A DNA stretch of 64,000 nucleotides from assembly GCF_001039355.2 (NCBI RefSeq), contig NW_019775631.1, positions 140,957 through 204,956 of the forward strand, read 5' to 3'. This document shows, piece after piece, positions 12,463 to 24,079 of the stretch. This stretch comes from Lingula anatina. Its lineage: Eukaryota; Brachiopoda; Lingulata; Lingulida; Lingulidae. Position numbers and translations under genes: made by a program. Within the stretch, counting starts at the first letter, position 1. Each line of letters opens with the position of its first letter. The notes beneath the pieces were generated by a model. The model was given only the letters and a program-made list of their open reading frames with translations. It was not told the origin of the DNA and did not search any database.

Positions 12463-12676
12463 CGAGGTTGACCAGGTTCATGAAGTTCATGTTTTAATTG
12501 CAACAATTGTGCTTAAAACAGATACTAGTTCGCCAGGTGAATACATATCTAGTTCTTTCAAAATTGATAAATTTATCGCAGCCCTGAAGAGAATTCATTT
12601 GGGGCGTCATTCATGTAGCCACAGTTATTGTATGCGTCATCAGTTATGATGATAACATAATCAATGATGATGATGA

Positions 12677-12684
12677 TATAAGAG
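12677..12684 (+). promoter_or_regulatory. TATA-like box of gene D
   Basis: TATAAGAG lies 108 nt before the gene D start codon, after GATGATGATGAT. It aligns with the TATAAAAG of gene B. Confidence 0.4.
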
Positions 12685-12784
12685 TCCAAAAAACTTTGAA
12701 CAACACTTCACTCGCCAGTTGACAAGCTAAGCGATAGTCGGTCTCTGCTCCCTCAACGTGAAAAGGTTGACTTGAAAAGACAAG

Positions 12785-15173
12785 ATGAAGACTATGGCAA
12801 TTCTGATCGCAATGGCTGCGACACTTGGAACTTGTAAGTCTAAAGTGATGGATGAGTTCAAATTATACAAAGAAAAACTGTATTTGAATATCTCTTAATC
12901 TTTACTCTCCACTTTCTCGCTGTACGCAATAGTGATATATATACAGTATGTATTGTGAGTGAGAGCGCGCACGTGTGTTTGTCCACTTTATCCTTACGTA
13001 TGCGGCTTTATGTATGTGTGCGTGTGCTCGTGCGTACGGTGGATAATTCTTAAAACAAGAGAGGCATCTCCAAACCATTTTGCTAACAATTGGATTTATT
13101 AATTTCAAGGCATTATTACTTATGCATATTGAATGTGGGCTTCTTATAGAGAGGAAAATTGTTTTACATGTTTTATGATCCGCCAGTTTCGCTTTGCAGA
13201 ATTTTGCAAAAGCAGACCAGCTTCGAGAAATACGACCAGAGCTCAGTGCGATAAACCATCTTGTGCGGGCCCGCCTGGCACCGTTTTAACAAAACTCGTT
13301 TTCACACTTCCCCAGGAAGAAGGCGATTTCGTTGCCATAAAACGTCCGTGTTGCCATGGGAACATGGTGTTAACCCTCACTTAACCTGGCCACCTGTTAA
13401 CACCTTAGCTCAGGAAGAGGGACTGAGATGACCGGTGGAAACTGTCTGCATCCGGAAAACGACTTAATCTGAGACGGTGCTGAATTGGCCTATAGCTGTC
13501 TATTTGGAGAGGGGGCGGTACATGTATTTATACCCCCATGTCTTATCTCTTGGACGCAAGGGCCCTATGCCTGACAAATTAAACTTTAAACTTTTTAGGG
13601 GATACTATTCCTCACGACGACTGGATGTAAATGCTACCTTATATTAGGAAAATCTACATGAAAGCTTCGTCAAAATGAGAATTATATTTATAAAATGAAA
13701 TCTGCAATATACTCGGCAGACTTTGAAAGTAAAATTTTCTAACTCATCATTTTACTCAAAAGCCGGGGTCATGACACTTGATACATTATCCACCTCATGT
13801 AAATGGCTCCAACTTCCAACGTTGTTTATATTTGATGATACTAGAGATACCCTGTGTCTACCTGTCGTAAATAGCAGTCAAGTCCTTTAAAGAACAGAGA
13901 TAATGTCCCGGGGCCTGTAGCACCAAGGGGGCGTAATATTGTCCCAAGGTACTCCACTGTAAAACGAAACGCCAGAGGAAAGCCAGTTGCACCAAACTGA
14001 AGTAGCGTGTGCGTCAGTCTTATGTTAAACTCACGCTTGCCATTTACATAACATATAAAGGTGAAGAATGTCGATGCTTTTTTTTCAAAATGACTTAGAC
14101 CCCATTCCCACAGATTTTAGATTGATCTATCCCCGTGGGGAGTCTCACTAGATTACTGTCAGCTTAGCCGGCTTAAATGTCTGTCCCGCCTACTAAAAGC
14201 TGTAAGGGGGTAATTTAGTCTGGATGACTGGTGCTATATTTTGGCCAAATTGCTCAAAATGTGGAAAAAGCATGAAACTTGGCACAAATGTTCTTTGGTC
14301 TATGCTGATCATTTTCAAGGGCAGTGCCCAAAATTTCAAAGCGTTGCTTAGCAACCGTTGCTATAAAAGTGAATTTCCTTAGTAGCAAGCTAATTATACC
14401 TTTCTTGTCCAGTTTAAATGGTTTAGAAATGCTAATAACTATGTTTCAGGGCATCAGAACTATCACTAGACTATTTCAAGGCAATTAAAACCCAAATTAA
14501 CCTTAGCCACAATTGCTAGGCAGCATATTACCCTAGCAACAAGCATTTAAAGTTGCGTTAGTCTATTAAGTAAGGCAAATCAGATTTATTTTTTGAGATT
14601 AACTCTTCAGGTGATGCCCTCAGATGCTTCCGCTGCTACGGCTATAAGGACAGCTCGTGCGGAGAGTCCTTCAGAGCGAGTACGACCGTTTACTGTTACA
14701 CTGCGTGCTACAAGAGTATGACTACAATGAAGACAGTCTTAGGTACAGCATAAAAGTGAAGTTTTCTTATTAGTTTTATATTATCTACGATAAAGAACGC
14801 AGATTGTGTATTTTAAAAAAAATAACTTGTTTGATTCTCTGCCCGTCCTTACTTTTCTATTTAACTTAAATTTCATTATTTCATTTTTATAAACCTTTCA
14901 TTTATTTTCCCTAGCTCTTTATTGATTAATCTCTTAAGTTATTGAATAATTCACTCAGGTACTAGCATAACTTACGACAGAGGCTGCCTCAATTTTACTC
15001 CAACTTCCATGACTTGCTCCAAAGGCAGTGGTGGCATCCCCGGCTTCGCCAGCGGCTCCAGTGAGGGTTGCTACTGCAACACCGATAACTGCAACTCGGC
15101 CTCTAACCTGCTGCCCTCTATCGTCCAGATCGTCATGACTGTTGCTGCATCTTGTATCTTCCAGAAATTTTAG
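12785..15173 (+). CDS. Ly6/LU three-finger GPI-anchored-type protein, copy D (complete)
   Basis: Exons are 12785-12833, 14611-14742 and 14959-15173, giving 131 codons plus TAG with phase-1 joins. The signal peptide is MKTMAILIAMAATLGT. Exon 2 has RCFRCYG, SCGES, YCYTACYKS; exon 3 has RGC, MTCSK, GCYC and DNCN. The tail NLLPSIVQIVMTVAASCIF ends QKF, so the GPI-type signal contains a cysteine not seen in neighbours. Finger-loop residues differ strongly from B while the tail is nearly constant. Intron 1 contains a family-1 foldback fragment (14093-14220) and an unrelated insertion at 14221-14570. Confidence 0.9.
14093..14220. mobile_element. Foldback element family 1, partial, in intron 1 of D
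   Basis: It starts CTTAGACCCCATTCCCA and continues through the GTGGGGAGTCTCACTAGAT and CGCCTACTAAAAGCTG boxes, then breaks off. The right arm is missing. Position corresponds to copy b in the ghost locus, so the insertion predates that duplication. Confidence 0.55.
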
Positions 15174-15255
15174 AATGCATTGTATGATGTGAAGCATTTT
15201 GGACTGTGACCTGCAAATAAGAAGGAGTGAAACAAAGCACTGTCAAATTGGATTT

Positions 15256-17455
15256 TTTTCTCTTGGATTATTTAACATATGTTGATTGATATCCATTTAT
15301 TGGACATGTGAAAATCGAAGCACAGGCAGTATGATAAGTAACTTTAGAAAAGCAAACATAATATTGACATCTAACGTAATGATATTTGTCATACCTTAGA
15401 TATTCTGAAATGATTTGTCTGTCGAACATTATTGAGAAAAATATTTGAATATATGAATAAATGACCTATTCTTAAATCTATATTTACTACAGAAACAGTT
15501 TATACATAATTGTTTAGGTGTGACACCAGCATAGCGGCTGTGTTAGTTGAGACAAGTAGTGCTGCAGAATAGTTGGTTAATTTTAGACTGGGTTCCCAAA
15601 CCTAGATCGATCTAACAGGATCGATCTATCTGCGAGGGGTTTCGGCTTAAGCGGCTTAGATGTCTGACAGGCCTACTGAAGCTGCTAAACGATAATTAAT
15701 AACCCCGTAGCAGCTTCAGTAGGCGTGACAGACATCTAAGCCGCTTAGGTTGATCGCAATTTTACGAGAATACCCTCGGAGATAGATCGATCCACAGTAA
15801 GTTCGATTGGGTCTGGGAATGGTCCCTTATATTTTATGATTAATAAAGAGGAGTGGATGGAGCGAGCAGAGAACCAGGGGACACCTGACGGAGCCACCCG
15901 AGGGGTGATAGGTGGTAATAGGTGGTAATACCTTTCACAGCCCACATTTCCCTGAAGAGATCTGGCTGTCAGCTGACGAACTATTGGTTGATAAATCTCC
16001 TTTAATTTCTCTTCTATGGCCATTGACAAATGAAACTTAATTGATCTATATTTAAAACACAAAGCTAATAAGACTGTTCAACATTACATTAGTATTATTT
16101 GAACAAAATACTTTTAAGACTTCACACACTCGATCCATTATCAAGGCGGGTTTAAATTTGATGAAAATTCCATACAATAAGATTGTTTCTATGCTGTATT
16201 TAAACGTCTCTCAGTATTTCCGGAGTGCAAAATGAACGCCTGAAAGGTAAATATAGCACCTGTCAGTTTTGACAAATGTAAGGCAAGGTAGGGGCTTATC
16301 TATCAGTTTTTTCTTTTTACCACATACTTTCGTTTCTACATGGTTTATGCGTAACACACGGTACCAGTAAAGATATCGATATCACTAATAACCAACCGCG
16401 ACCCGGTAGTTGCATACTGACAGTAAAGCAGGCCCGTAGCCAGCAATTTCAAATGGTGGGGGGTCTTTTTCTGAAAAAGTGGACCTTAAATCGCGAAATT
16501 AAAAAAAAAAAATTCGAGTTTTTTATTGAAGAAAAACTAAGGCAATGTTAATTATATAAACAAATTTAATTTGCGTAAAAGTTTAAATACAATCTTTCAT
16601 TAATAGTGAATAAAGGTGAAAAAAACCAATATACTAATTATCGTTATTATAATAATAATAAGTACAATATAAAAAATTCAAGATATTCTTCAATTTTTAC
16701 AGCACATGGTATAAGACATCAGATATCACAGAGCGAAATAAATCCACTTACTAATATAAAAATCTAATTGCAACTACCATCATATTATCTAAAAAGAGAA
16801 AATATATTACCAAAAGATGTACAAGAGAAGCATTGCCTCCATCAATATTGTAAAATTAATTCAACATTGGAAAATACAAACTGGCACCATTGAAAAAGAA
16901 GATATATCACTAATCAGTATTAATGAATCAAACCTGATATATTTTCAGGTATAAATATATCAAGTACACTGACACACAAAAAGTCTAACTTCTGGGTAAA
17001 TTTTCCCTAAATGACAAAATGTTTTGTACTTCATGATCTACAATAAACATCACATTAAAACAATGGGAAATCACTGCATTTAAATACAACAAGAAAATTG
17101 ATTACTCATTACAAGCACAATGTTAAAACCTGAGTTTTGCCTTACATCCAAGATGATGCAACAGTGAATTATAGCACAAAAGGCAAATGTTATTTGAGTA
17201 ACTGAATATAATATGTATGCTGTGAAACACAGGGTAAATGAAAATTGTAAAATGCAACGGTCTTAGTAGTGAAACTGACTGTAGATTCCCCCACACATTG
17301 ACTTATAGATGTTTCGATCCTTACATCTAGGTGGCTCATTTTCTGTAATGTAAAACAAAGACGTTTCTTTTATCATTTACTTCAAACTAATTGTGCATTT
17401 CTACTTATATAAACATACTTTTGCCTCTGGTTTCATCAACACATTTTGGAAGTAA
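15256..17455. repeat. 2.2-kb segmental duplication (right copy)
   Basis: Sister of 7736-9940. It directly follows exon 3 of gene D, which shows that the block is the natural 3' flank of a family member. No gene is seen in it. Confidence 0.8.
15583..15829. mobile_element. Foldback element family 1, full copy
   Basis: It starts TTAGACTGGGTTCCCA and ends TGGGAATGGTCCCTTA. The internal complementary boxes CTACTGAAGCTGCTAA and AGCAGCTTCAGTAG flank a short AT core. It is the clearest example of a nearly whole-length hairpin. Confidence 0.7.
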
Positions 17456-18943
17456 GGAATTTTTTTCTTCAATGGCATCTACTACTCCACTTTTATCAAA
17501 AAATTACATGGCCTACTGTTTCATTCGGAAAAAGAATGAATATTTTAGGTCTTTTTACTGGAGATTTTCATTTGTTTTATAGGATCATACAACTAAGACT
17601 AATGTCAGTCAACAGTAAAATGCATCACTTGGTAGAGAACCTTCACCGCAAGGGCGAGGTGCACCTGACCAAGGACAAAATCACATTATTATTATTATTA
17701 TGTCCAAGACCTGACTTAAGCTAAATTACATGTGTTATCACATAATCACCTATTTAAATGCTATTTATTGCAGGTAAAAAACTATTTACCAGGAAGGAAA
17801 CTCCGAGCGCAAAAACAAATCGTTATCAGACTTTGTCCCACCTAGGTGACATTTTATTCAGAAAATATGAGACACGGTTAGGTCTATCTTCTCCGTTTCA
17901 GTGGGTGGTAATTACTACAAACAAAGGGGAGGAAATGCCAAGCGCTTGCAGAAGGCGGGCTTTTTTGTAAGTTTCATTCAAAACACCGTAATTAATGTTG
18001 TTGACTTCTGGACAAAGCGACGTTCGAGAGGCAAACAGCTATCAACCGTGCGATAGCCGTCGACTTAAGTATTTTAAAAGCAGACTTCCTCAGTGTACTT
18101 GTAAAAGTGTCATATTGTGCTGGACAGCGACCCCCCCGCCCCCCAACGCTGACCCAGCGTGAGAAATGACAAAGAACAGTGATCAAGATCTGACTCAGAG
18201 CGGACCTTTTCACGGTAAAAAGGGCGGTTCTTTCGAACCCCCCGAACCCCCCTGTTAAAAGGTCACAGTTTGCGTCCGCTGGGAGAACGAATTTTGTGTC
18301 ACTCCTACAAATAATTTAATTTGTAACAAAAGATGAGACTGCAATAATAAAATTCACGCACACTGTTGTTTATGTGAATTTGAGGTTGACCATCGAATAT
18401 TGTCAAAGGCCAAAATTTGAAGGGGTTTCTGTGGGCAAAAATTTAGCTGCAGTTACCCGATAAGCCGGGTGCTGTTGAGTCTGAATAAGCTTATTTAAGA
18501 ATTGTTATTGCGATTTTTGCTATGAAGTTTAAGCGTATATATTGTATTGTCATAAATTGTCATTCTAAGAATATAAATGCAATGAATTGCATAAATTATA
18601 AATCAAATTATCGTCAGATAATATAGATAAATAAAAATCCATGGAATTCAACGCAAGGCTCCAATCTAACTCGGCTCATGAAAGACTAGGTTCAGTATTC
18701 CAGTCACGCATTTTTAATATTAGCCTAGAAATAAGTCTGTCCTGCAGCACAGTATACCGCCACTGGGTCAAGTGCCAGCAAGCGGATATAGGTGCAGCTA
18801 CACGTTAAGTGTATTTTCGCTCTTATGAAATAGCTAAAATAGCTACCTGTTCACTCTAATTGGAACCTAAATTATTCAAAATGTTAAAACCTTGGAAATA
18901 TGAGATTGTAAATGTGTTAAATGGATACTTGTACAAATTTAAT

Positions 18944-19000
<57 letters not shown>

Positions 19001-19867
19001 TGCTTTACTTGGATCGGAGACCATTTTATTAAAGGTGCTGTCAATTTTCGTTCAGAGGTACTGGACGGATGACAAAGTAAGTACCAGCCCAAATAGTTAG
19101 ACAATTGAAGCCAACAAAATAATCATGGGTTTTTATTCTTAGTATTAGGCTATTATTTAATCTGATTTCACCCCTCAAATCTCCCCCTGAACGCATGTAT
19201 TTCACCATGGTGCCCCTCAGTAGCGGTTACACTTACACAGTTGACCCCTGAAAATGACATAATATACCTGAAGTAGACCTTGACGGACAGACAAACCAGA
19301 AGGTGTGAGACAATATAGTGATAGTGATAGATAGTGGGAAGAAGTGGGAGAGTACCGCAATGTAATTCTATTGGCATTAACAAGGACGTAAATTTAAATT
19401 GACGTTGACGAACATGTGGGGGGTGGGGGAGGACTCCCTGCACACTTCGTATTTTTAGTATTAAAAAAAAAAAAAGATAAGTATTTCTGCTGCATGCCGG
19501 GATATAAGCTAATTTTTCCTCCGAAATACATAACTGATATAACTGTTTATCATTATATGAATGCCTTAGGAATTTATTCAGTGTATGTTGAACTTAAAGA
19601 AACTTGCCAACTCTACTCGCAAAGACTTTGTACCTTTATTCTTATCTCTTGCAGCAATCGTACATCCTATCTGTGAATCTGGCGCGCCATTTCCTGTTGC
19701 CATAGTTACCTTGTACGTCACGAAGCATGTTGAACACTTTTCATATTAGAGGGCAAACTTTGACCCACATTCACACACTCGCCAGTTGCCAATCATAGCG
19801 GTCGGTTGTCCCTGCGCCCTGATCTTGCTAACCGTTGTTGGAAAGTAGACTCTCTAGAGGAAACAAT
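17456..19867. other. Intergenic: upstream region of gene E
   Basis: No exon is recognised. It holds fragments of the CAGGCCCGTAGC family (a GGGCGGTTCTTTCGAACCCCC box near 18220), a TAA microsatellite and a CG-poor unique remainder. The last 130 bases share the ACTCGCCAGTTG leader word with genes B and D, but no clear TATA box is present. Confidence 0.4.
18945..19000. repeat. (TAA)n microsatellite
   Basis: An uninterrupted trinucleotide array of about 18 units. Poly-Ile and similar reading frames over it are artefacts. Confidence 0.95.
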
Positions 19868-22800
19868 ATGAAGACTGTAGCAGTTTTGATCGCGATGGCG
19901 GCGACTCTGGCAACTTGTAAGTATACAATGATGCATGTGTTACATCAAATTTGATAAGAGAAAATGTGTATATTTCTATCTTTTACTCCATCTCATTCTG
20001 TATGCTGGGTTTCTTTTCCTCCCTCTCACTTTTGCGTGTGAGTCTACTTAATAAATTAACTCACAACATTAGATTACAATGTACGTGCTTGTGTGAACGC
20101 ACGTGTGTACATGTATGTGCGCGCGCTTGTGCGCATTCAGAGGCATATGTTCTGGTATTCGTCCATACCAATCTCGAATGAGGGGATGCTTCCTGAAAAG
20201 GAGAAATAATTTGTATAAGTTTTAAGAACCGCGCCTTTGCATAATTTCGTTACAGCGACTTAAAATTGAGAAAAAAAAAACACCACATTATGTGTAATAC
20301 CACCGCGATGAGGTCGTTGAGTTGTACGTGAAATATTGCGAGTTTATTGCCGAGCTGCAGGCAAGACAATACACGAGTAATTTTCAAGTACAGCTCGTTG
20401 ACGAGTGTTCTATCTAGCTTAAACCACACGTCTTAGACGTGAACTTTTAACATACCAACGCAATCTTGTTATAATACGATAGCGAAAGAGATCAAGAGAT
20501 TTGGATGATCTTCTGAACAATCCGAAAATATGCAGGCTAGCCCGTAATCAACAATTTCAGAAGCGGATATTTAACCAAAAATAAAAAAAACCTTCATGTG
20601 CCTGTATCACATTTTACCCAGAGTGGACCGTTTGCCGGTAAAAGGGTGGTTCGTTCGTACATTCTTCGAGAAAGATTTTGCAGTGAGAATACTTGCATAC
20701 ACACGTATACGAAGTATTGCTAAATAGCCTTTCTCTTATGGCGCACCTGGCGTTATTTCAAAGTGGTTTCAATAAAAGACAGTGATCAGAAAGAAATTAC
20801 TTCTCTGCGCCCCACCCTTTCTAATCAGGTTATGGAAAAGTGATAGCCTTAGGGCGCATTCCCTTAGATTTTAGATCGATCTATCCCCGTGGGGAGTCTC
20901 ACTAGATTACTGTCAGATAATCCGGCGTAAATGTCCGTCCCGCCTACTACAAGCTGTAAGGGGGTAATTAACTTTCGTACCCGCTCGGCTGACAGCTATT
21001 TAGCGTGAACCCCCAGGGAGTTAGGTCGATCTTGTTGGATCGATCTAATCTCTGGGAATGGGGTCTTACACTCCACGTGCCGAAACTGGTCATAGTTTAA
21101 GATGGCAGAAAATTTACTCTGAAAACGTAGATTTAACATTTGATTTACTAATTCTGTATTTGAAGTAATTTGTACCTCATATAAGAGATTGTGCATCACA
21201 ATTTGAATTTTAATAAAACGCGAATTTTCATTTTAGCTTGAATTAGGCTTTGGGTAGATACTGATTCTTAAAACTGTATTTAAATTAAAGCCTACTCGAC
21301 TAAATTGATTTTATTTTTGCGATATTTTGGGCCCAAGTTGAAGTTACTGGAGCAAGGTTGCAGCGAGGCGTGGAATTCGTACATGACGTGCTGTGTGTCA
21401 AATACTGCAGGGCTGAGCCTATTGTTGTACGCGCTAGCCGTGGTTGAAGTTCTCACCAAGCACCTTTTTAACAATCCCCTTGTTTACGCTATAACCACAA
21501 ATAGTAGTCAATATTTCGGTAAAGCCCCCTTTACACTGGACGGCTTCCTTTCTGCGTCCAGCAGTACGGCCCTATTTGAGAGTTAAAAAATTATAATACT
21601 TTACGTGCCGACAACTGGCCGATCATTGAGCATTCATTCTGATTCAAAATCAATGCTCGTGCCTCCTTATTAAGACCACAGCGATGTCAAATTTCCTGGT
21701 CGCAGAAAGGACGCAGAAAGGACGCCGTCCAGTGTAAAGGGGGTATAACTGGATAAAACAGCCGATAAAACGTCTGTGTTGCCCTGGCAATCGTGTGTAT
21801 ACCCTCACTGACCACCTGTTAACCACTTAGCTCAGGGGGGACTGAGATGGCCAGTTGAAAGCGTCAACATCCTTTAAAACGATAATTTTATCTGAGGCGC
21901 ATTCCGGCGGTGAGCCTGGCACCTTTTTTCTCGAAGCATTGCGACATCAGCCCATCCTTCAACTCGTGGACAAAATCACGTTATTATGCCCATCCTACCT
22001 CTCTATTGTCCTCCATAGCTCCCCGTCCCATTGTTAGAACGGATGTATTTCAATACATTTATCCAGACTACACGCACTGTTGCACAGGCCAGATAATGGG
22101 GAGTGCCTACCCTCTACCAGAGCGACAGATAGATTTTTTTACAGATATTCACAGATATGTCTCTAGATAGATAGGTCAACAGACCAAAATGACCGTCTGT
22201 CTATCTAGAGACATAGATTTTTTACAGATATTCACAGATATGTTTTTGGATAGATAGTCGGTCATTTTGGTCTGTTGACCTATCTATCTAGAGACATATA
22301 TGTGAATATCTGCAAAAAAATCTATCTGTCGCCCTGGTAGAGGGTAGGGAGTGCCTAGGTGGTGTAAAGAATGGTATTACCTTTGCCGAACAGGATATGC
22401 TATTGCCTTTATGGTTTAAAACGTCATGATAATGCATTTGCAGGATAGGTCTGAAATGAGATGGATTTAGATTAAGTTTTTGGTGGCAATGCATTAATTA
22501 TTTTAATTTAAAATAAATTAATATTGAGAATGGAGCAGCCTTTGCCGAGGCCAGCTTTCTTTTGGTGCTTTTTAGTTGTTACTTGTACATTTCACAGGTT
22601 ATTGATCTAAGGTACTGATTGAGATCTTCATTTTTTTTTTTTTTTTAATGAAAAAAATCGGTATTAATGAATGATCGTAACGATAACTAAAATGGACAAA
22701 AGCACTAGGTAGGTCATGCCTTGAGCAAAGTAACAAGAAGACCGTTTTTACCTCCGCCAAGGAGGTTGTTTTATTTATGCAAGCAGATGCTGAATATCAA

Positions 22801-24079
22801 TGTTTTTGTCAAGATACACTTTTATAATGAGGATGTTTAATCTTGAAGCCTGAGATATTCATCGTCTTTCATTGATAATAATTAGTAGCACGTTCATTGG
22901 TCATAGAACCTAAGAACGTTTATATTCTCCTTAGATCACTTTTTATACAAGGCGATGTTGGTATTCATTTTTGAAAGCTATTGTTGATTATGGTATGACG
23001 GAGACTGTCATTTATCTGAATTAGAGGAATGGAATGCTACGGCAAGGGTCAGTCACTATGAATAATTGGCAGACTTAGCTGTACGCTCGCTGTAGGTTAT
23101 CGCGTTACTTCATGCTGGGAGAAACTATTTAAGGCATCTATAGCAGGTGTCAGGTTAGGTCATTATATATTACACATCCTTTGTGTTGTACGGAACTACA
23201 CATTTCAGGTGGAAACTGGCTTTTTTAAAAAACTGCAATAGACAGGCGCATTGTTCACTGTACGGGGAGAAATTGAAATTCGGGTTTCAACTATCAAAAA
23301 TAAATATGGGCAACGCACGTGCAACGTTTATAGGGCCTAACTCTTTTTTTTATCACGTTTATAATACAGTCGACACCAGTGTAGAATCCCAACTCGACTT
23401 CACCCCTGAAAAAAAAAGCAATCAATGACATCCCAGCGATTTTCATTTTCCAACAATTTTTACTTTTGACATTTATTCCTCAGGTGATGCCTTCAACTGC
23501 CACGAGTGCAGCAGCCCCAAGAGCGAAGCGTGCGGAGAGACCTTCAGTGCCACTAGTGCCACCACAGTGACCTGTGACACCGCGTGCTTCAAGGCCGTTA
23601 CCAAAGTGGAAACCATACTAGGTATAGGCTACAGCCAAATATAAATCATTTTTAAAATTTCTATTATCCGTATTTGTTATGAATAAAATAATGGATAAAA
23701 GACTGATGTGCGTATGAAAATTTGATCTTAATTTATTTACTAATTGATTTTTTAAATAATTTGTCTGCCTCTCATTTTGTCTGTATTATTATTTTAGTTA
23801 TTTATCAATTGAGAAAGTTATTCAATTATTATCCACTATTTATTTATTTATTTATTTTCACCAGGCTCTAGCACAACGTACTCCAGAGGCTGCTCCACTA
23901 CTACTCCAAATTCCATGTCCTGCTCCAAAGACAGCGGTGGCATCTCCGGCCTCGCTAGCGGCTCCACCGAGGCTTGCTACTGTAACAGTGAATTGTGCAA
24001 CTCCGCCTCCAACCTGCTGCCCTCTATCGTTCAGATCGTCATGATTGTCGCTGCAGCTCTTTTCTTCCAGAAGTTTTAG
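19868..24079 (+). CDS. Ly6/LU three-finger GPI-anchored-type protein, copy E (complete)
   Basis: Exons are 19868-19916, 23484-23621 and 23865-24079, giving 133 codons plus TAG. The signal peptide is MKTVAVLIAMAATLAT. Exon 2 is two codons longer than in A, B and D and reads DAFNCHECSS, ACGET, TCDTACFKA. Exon 3 has RGC, MSCSK, ACYC, ELCN, then NLLPSIVQIVMIVAAALFF and QKF. The Cys count and spacing are canonical. Intron 1 (about 3.6 kb) is the longest in the cluster and hosts a family-1 foldback and a 243-bp family-2 hairpin element. Confidence 0.9.
20848..21067. mobile_element. Foldback element family 1 in intron 1 of E
   Basis: The ends are CTTAGGGCGCATTCCC and GGGAATGGGGTCTTA, with internal ATCGATCTA arms and GTGGGGAGTCTCACTAGAT. 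It is close in sequence to the copy at 45041-45262, so these two form a subfamily. Confidence 0.65.
22106..22348. mobile_element. Foldback/MITE family 2 with target-site duplication
   Basis: The inverted ends CCTACCCTCTACCAG and CTGGTAGAGGGTAGG are perfect. The arms continue through GACAGATAGATTTTTTT and several ATAGATAG/CTATCTAT boxes, so most of the 243 bp can form one hairpin. GAGTG stands directly on both sides (22101-22105, 22349-22353), a likely 5-bp target-site duplication. Confidence 0.75.

Noticed and set aside
18856-19104. Poly-isoleucine reading frames on both strands
   Set aside because: They are translations of a TAA microsatellite.
22138-22320. CRISPR-like alternation of ACAGATATTCACAGATATG and ATAGATAG words
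   Set aside because: These are the arms of a eukaryotic foldback element. There are no regular spacers.
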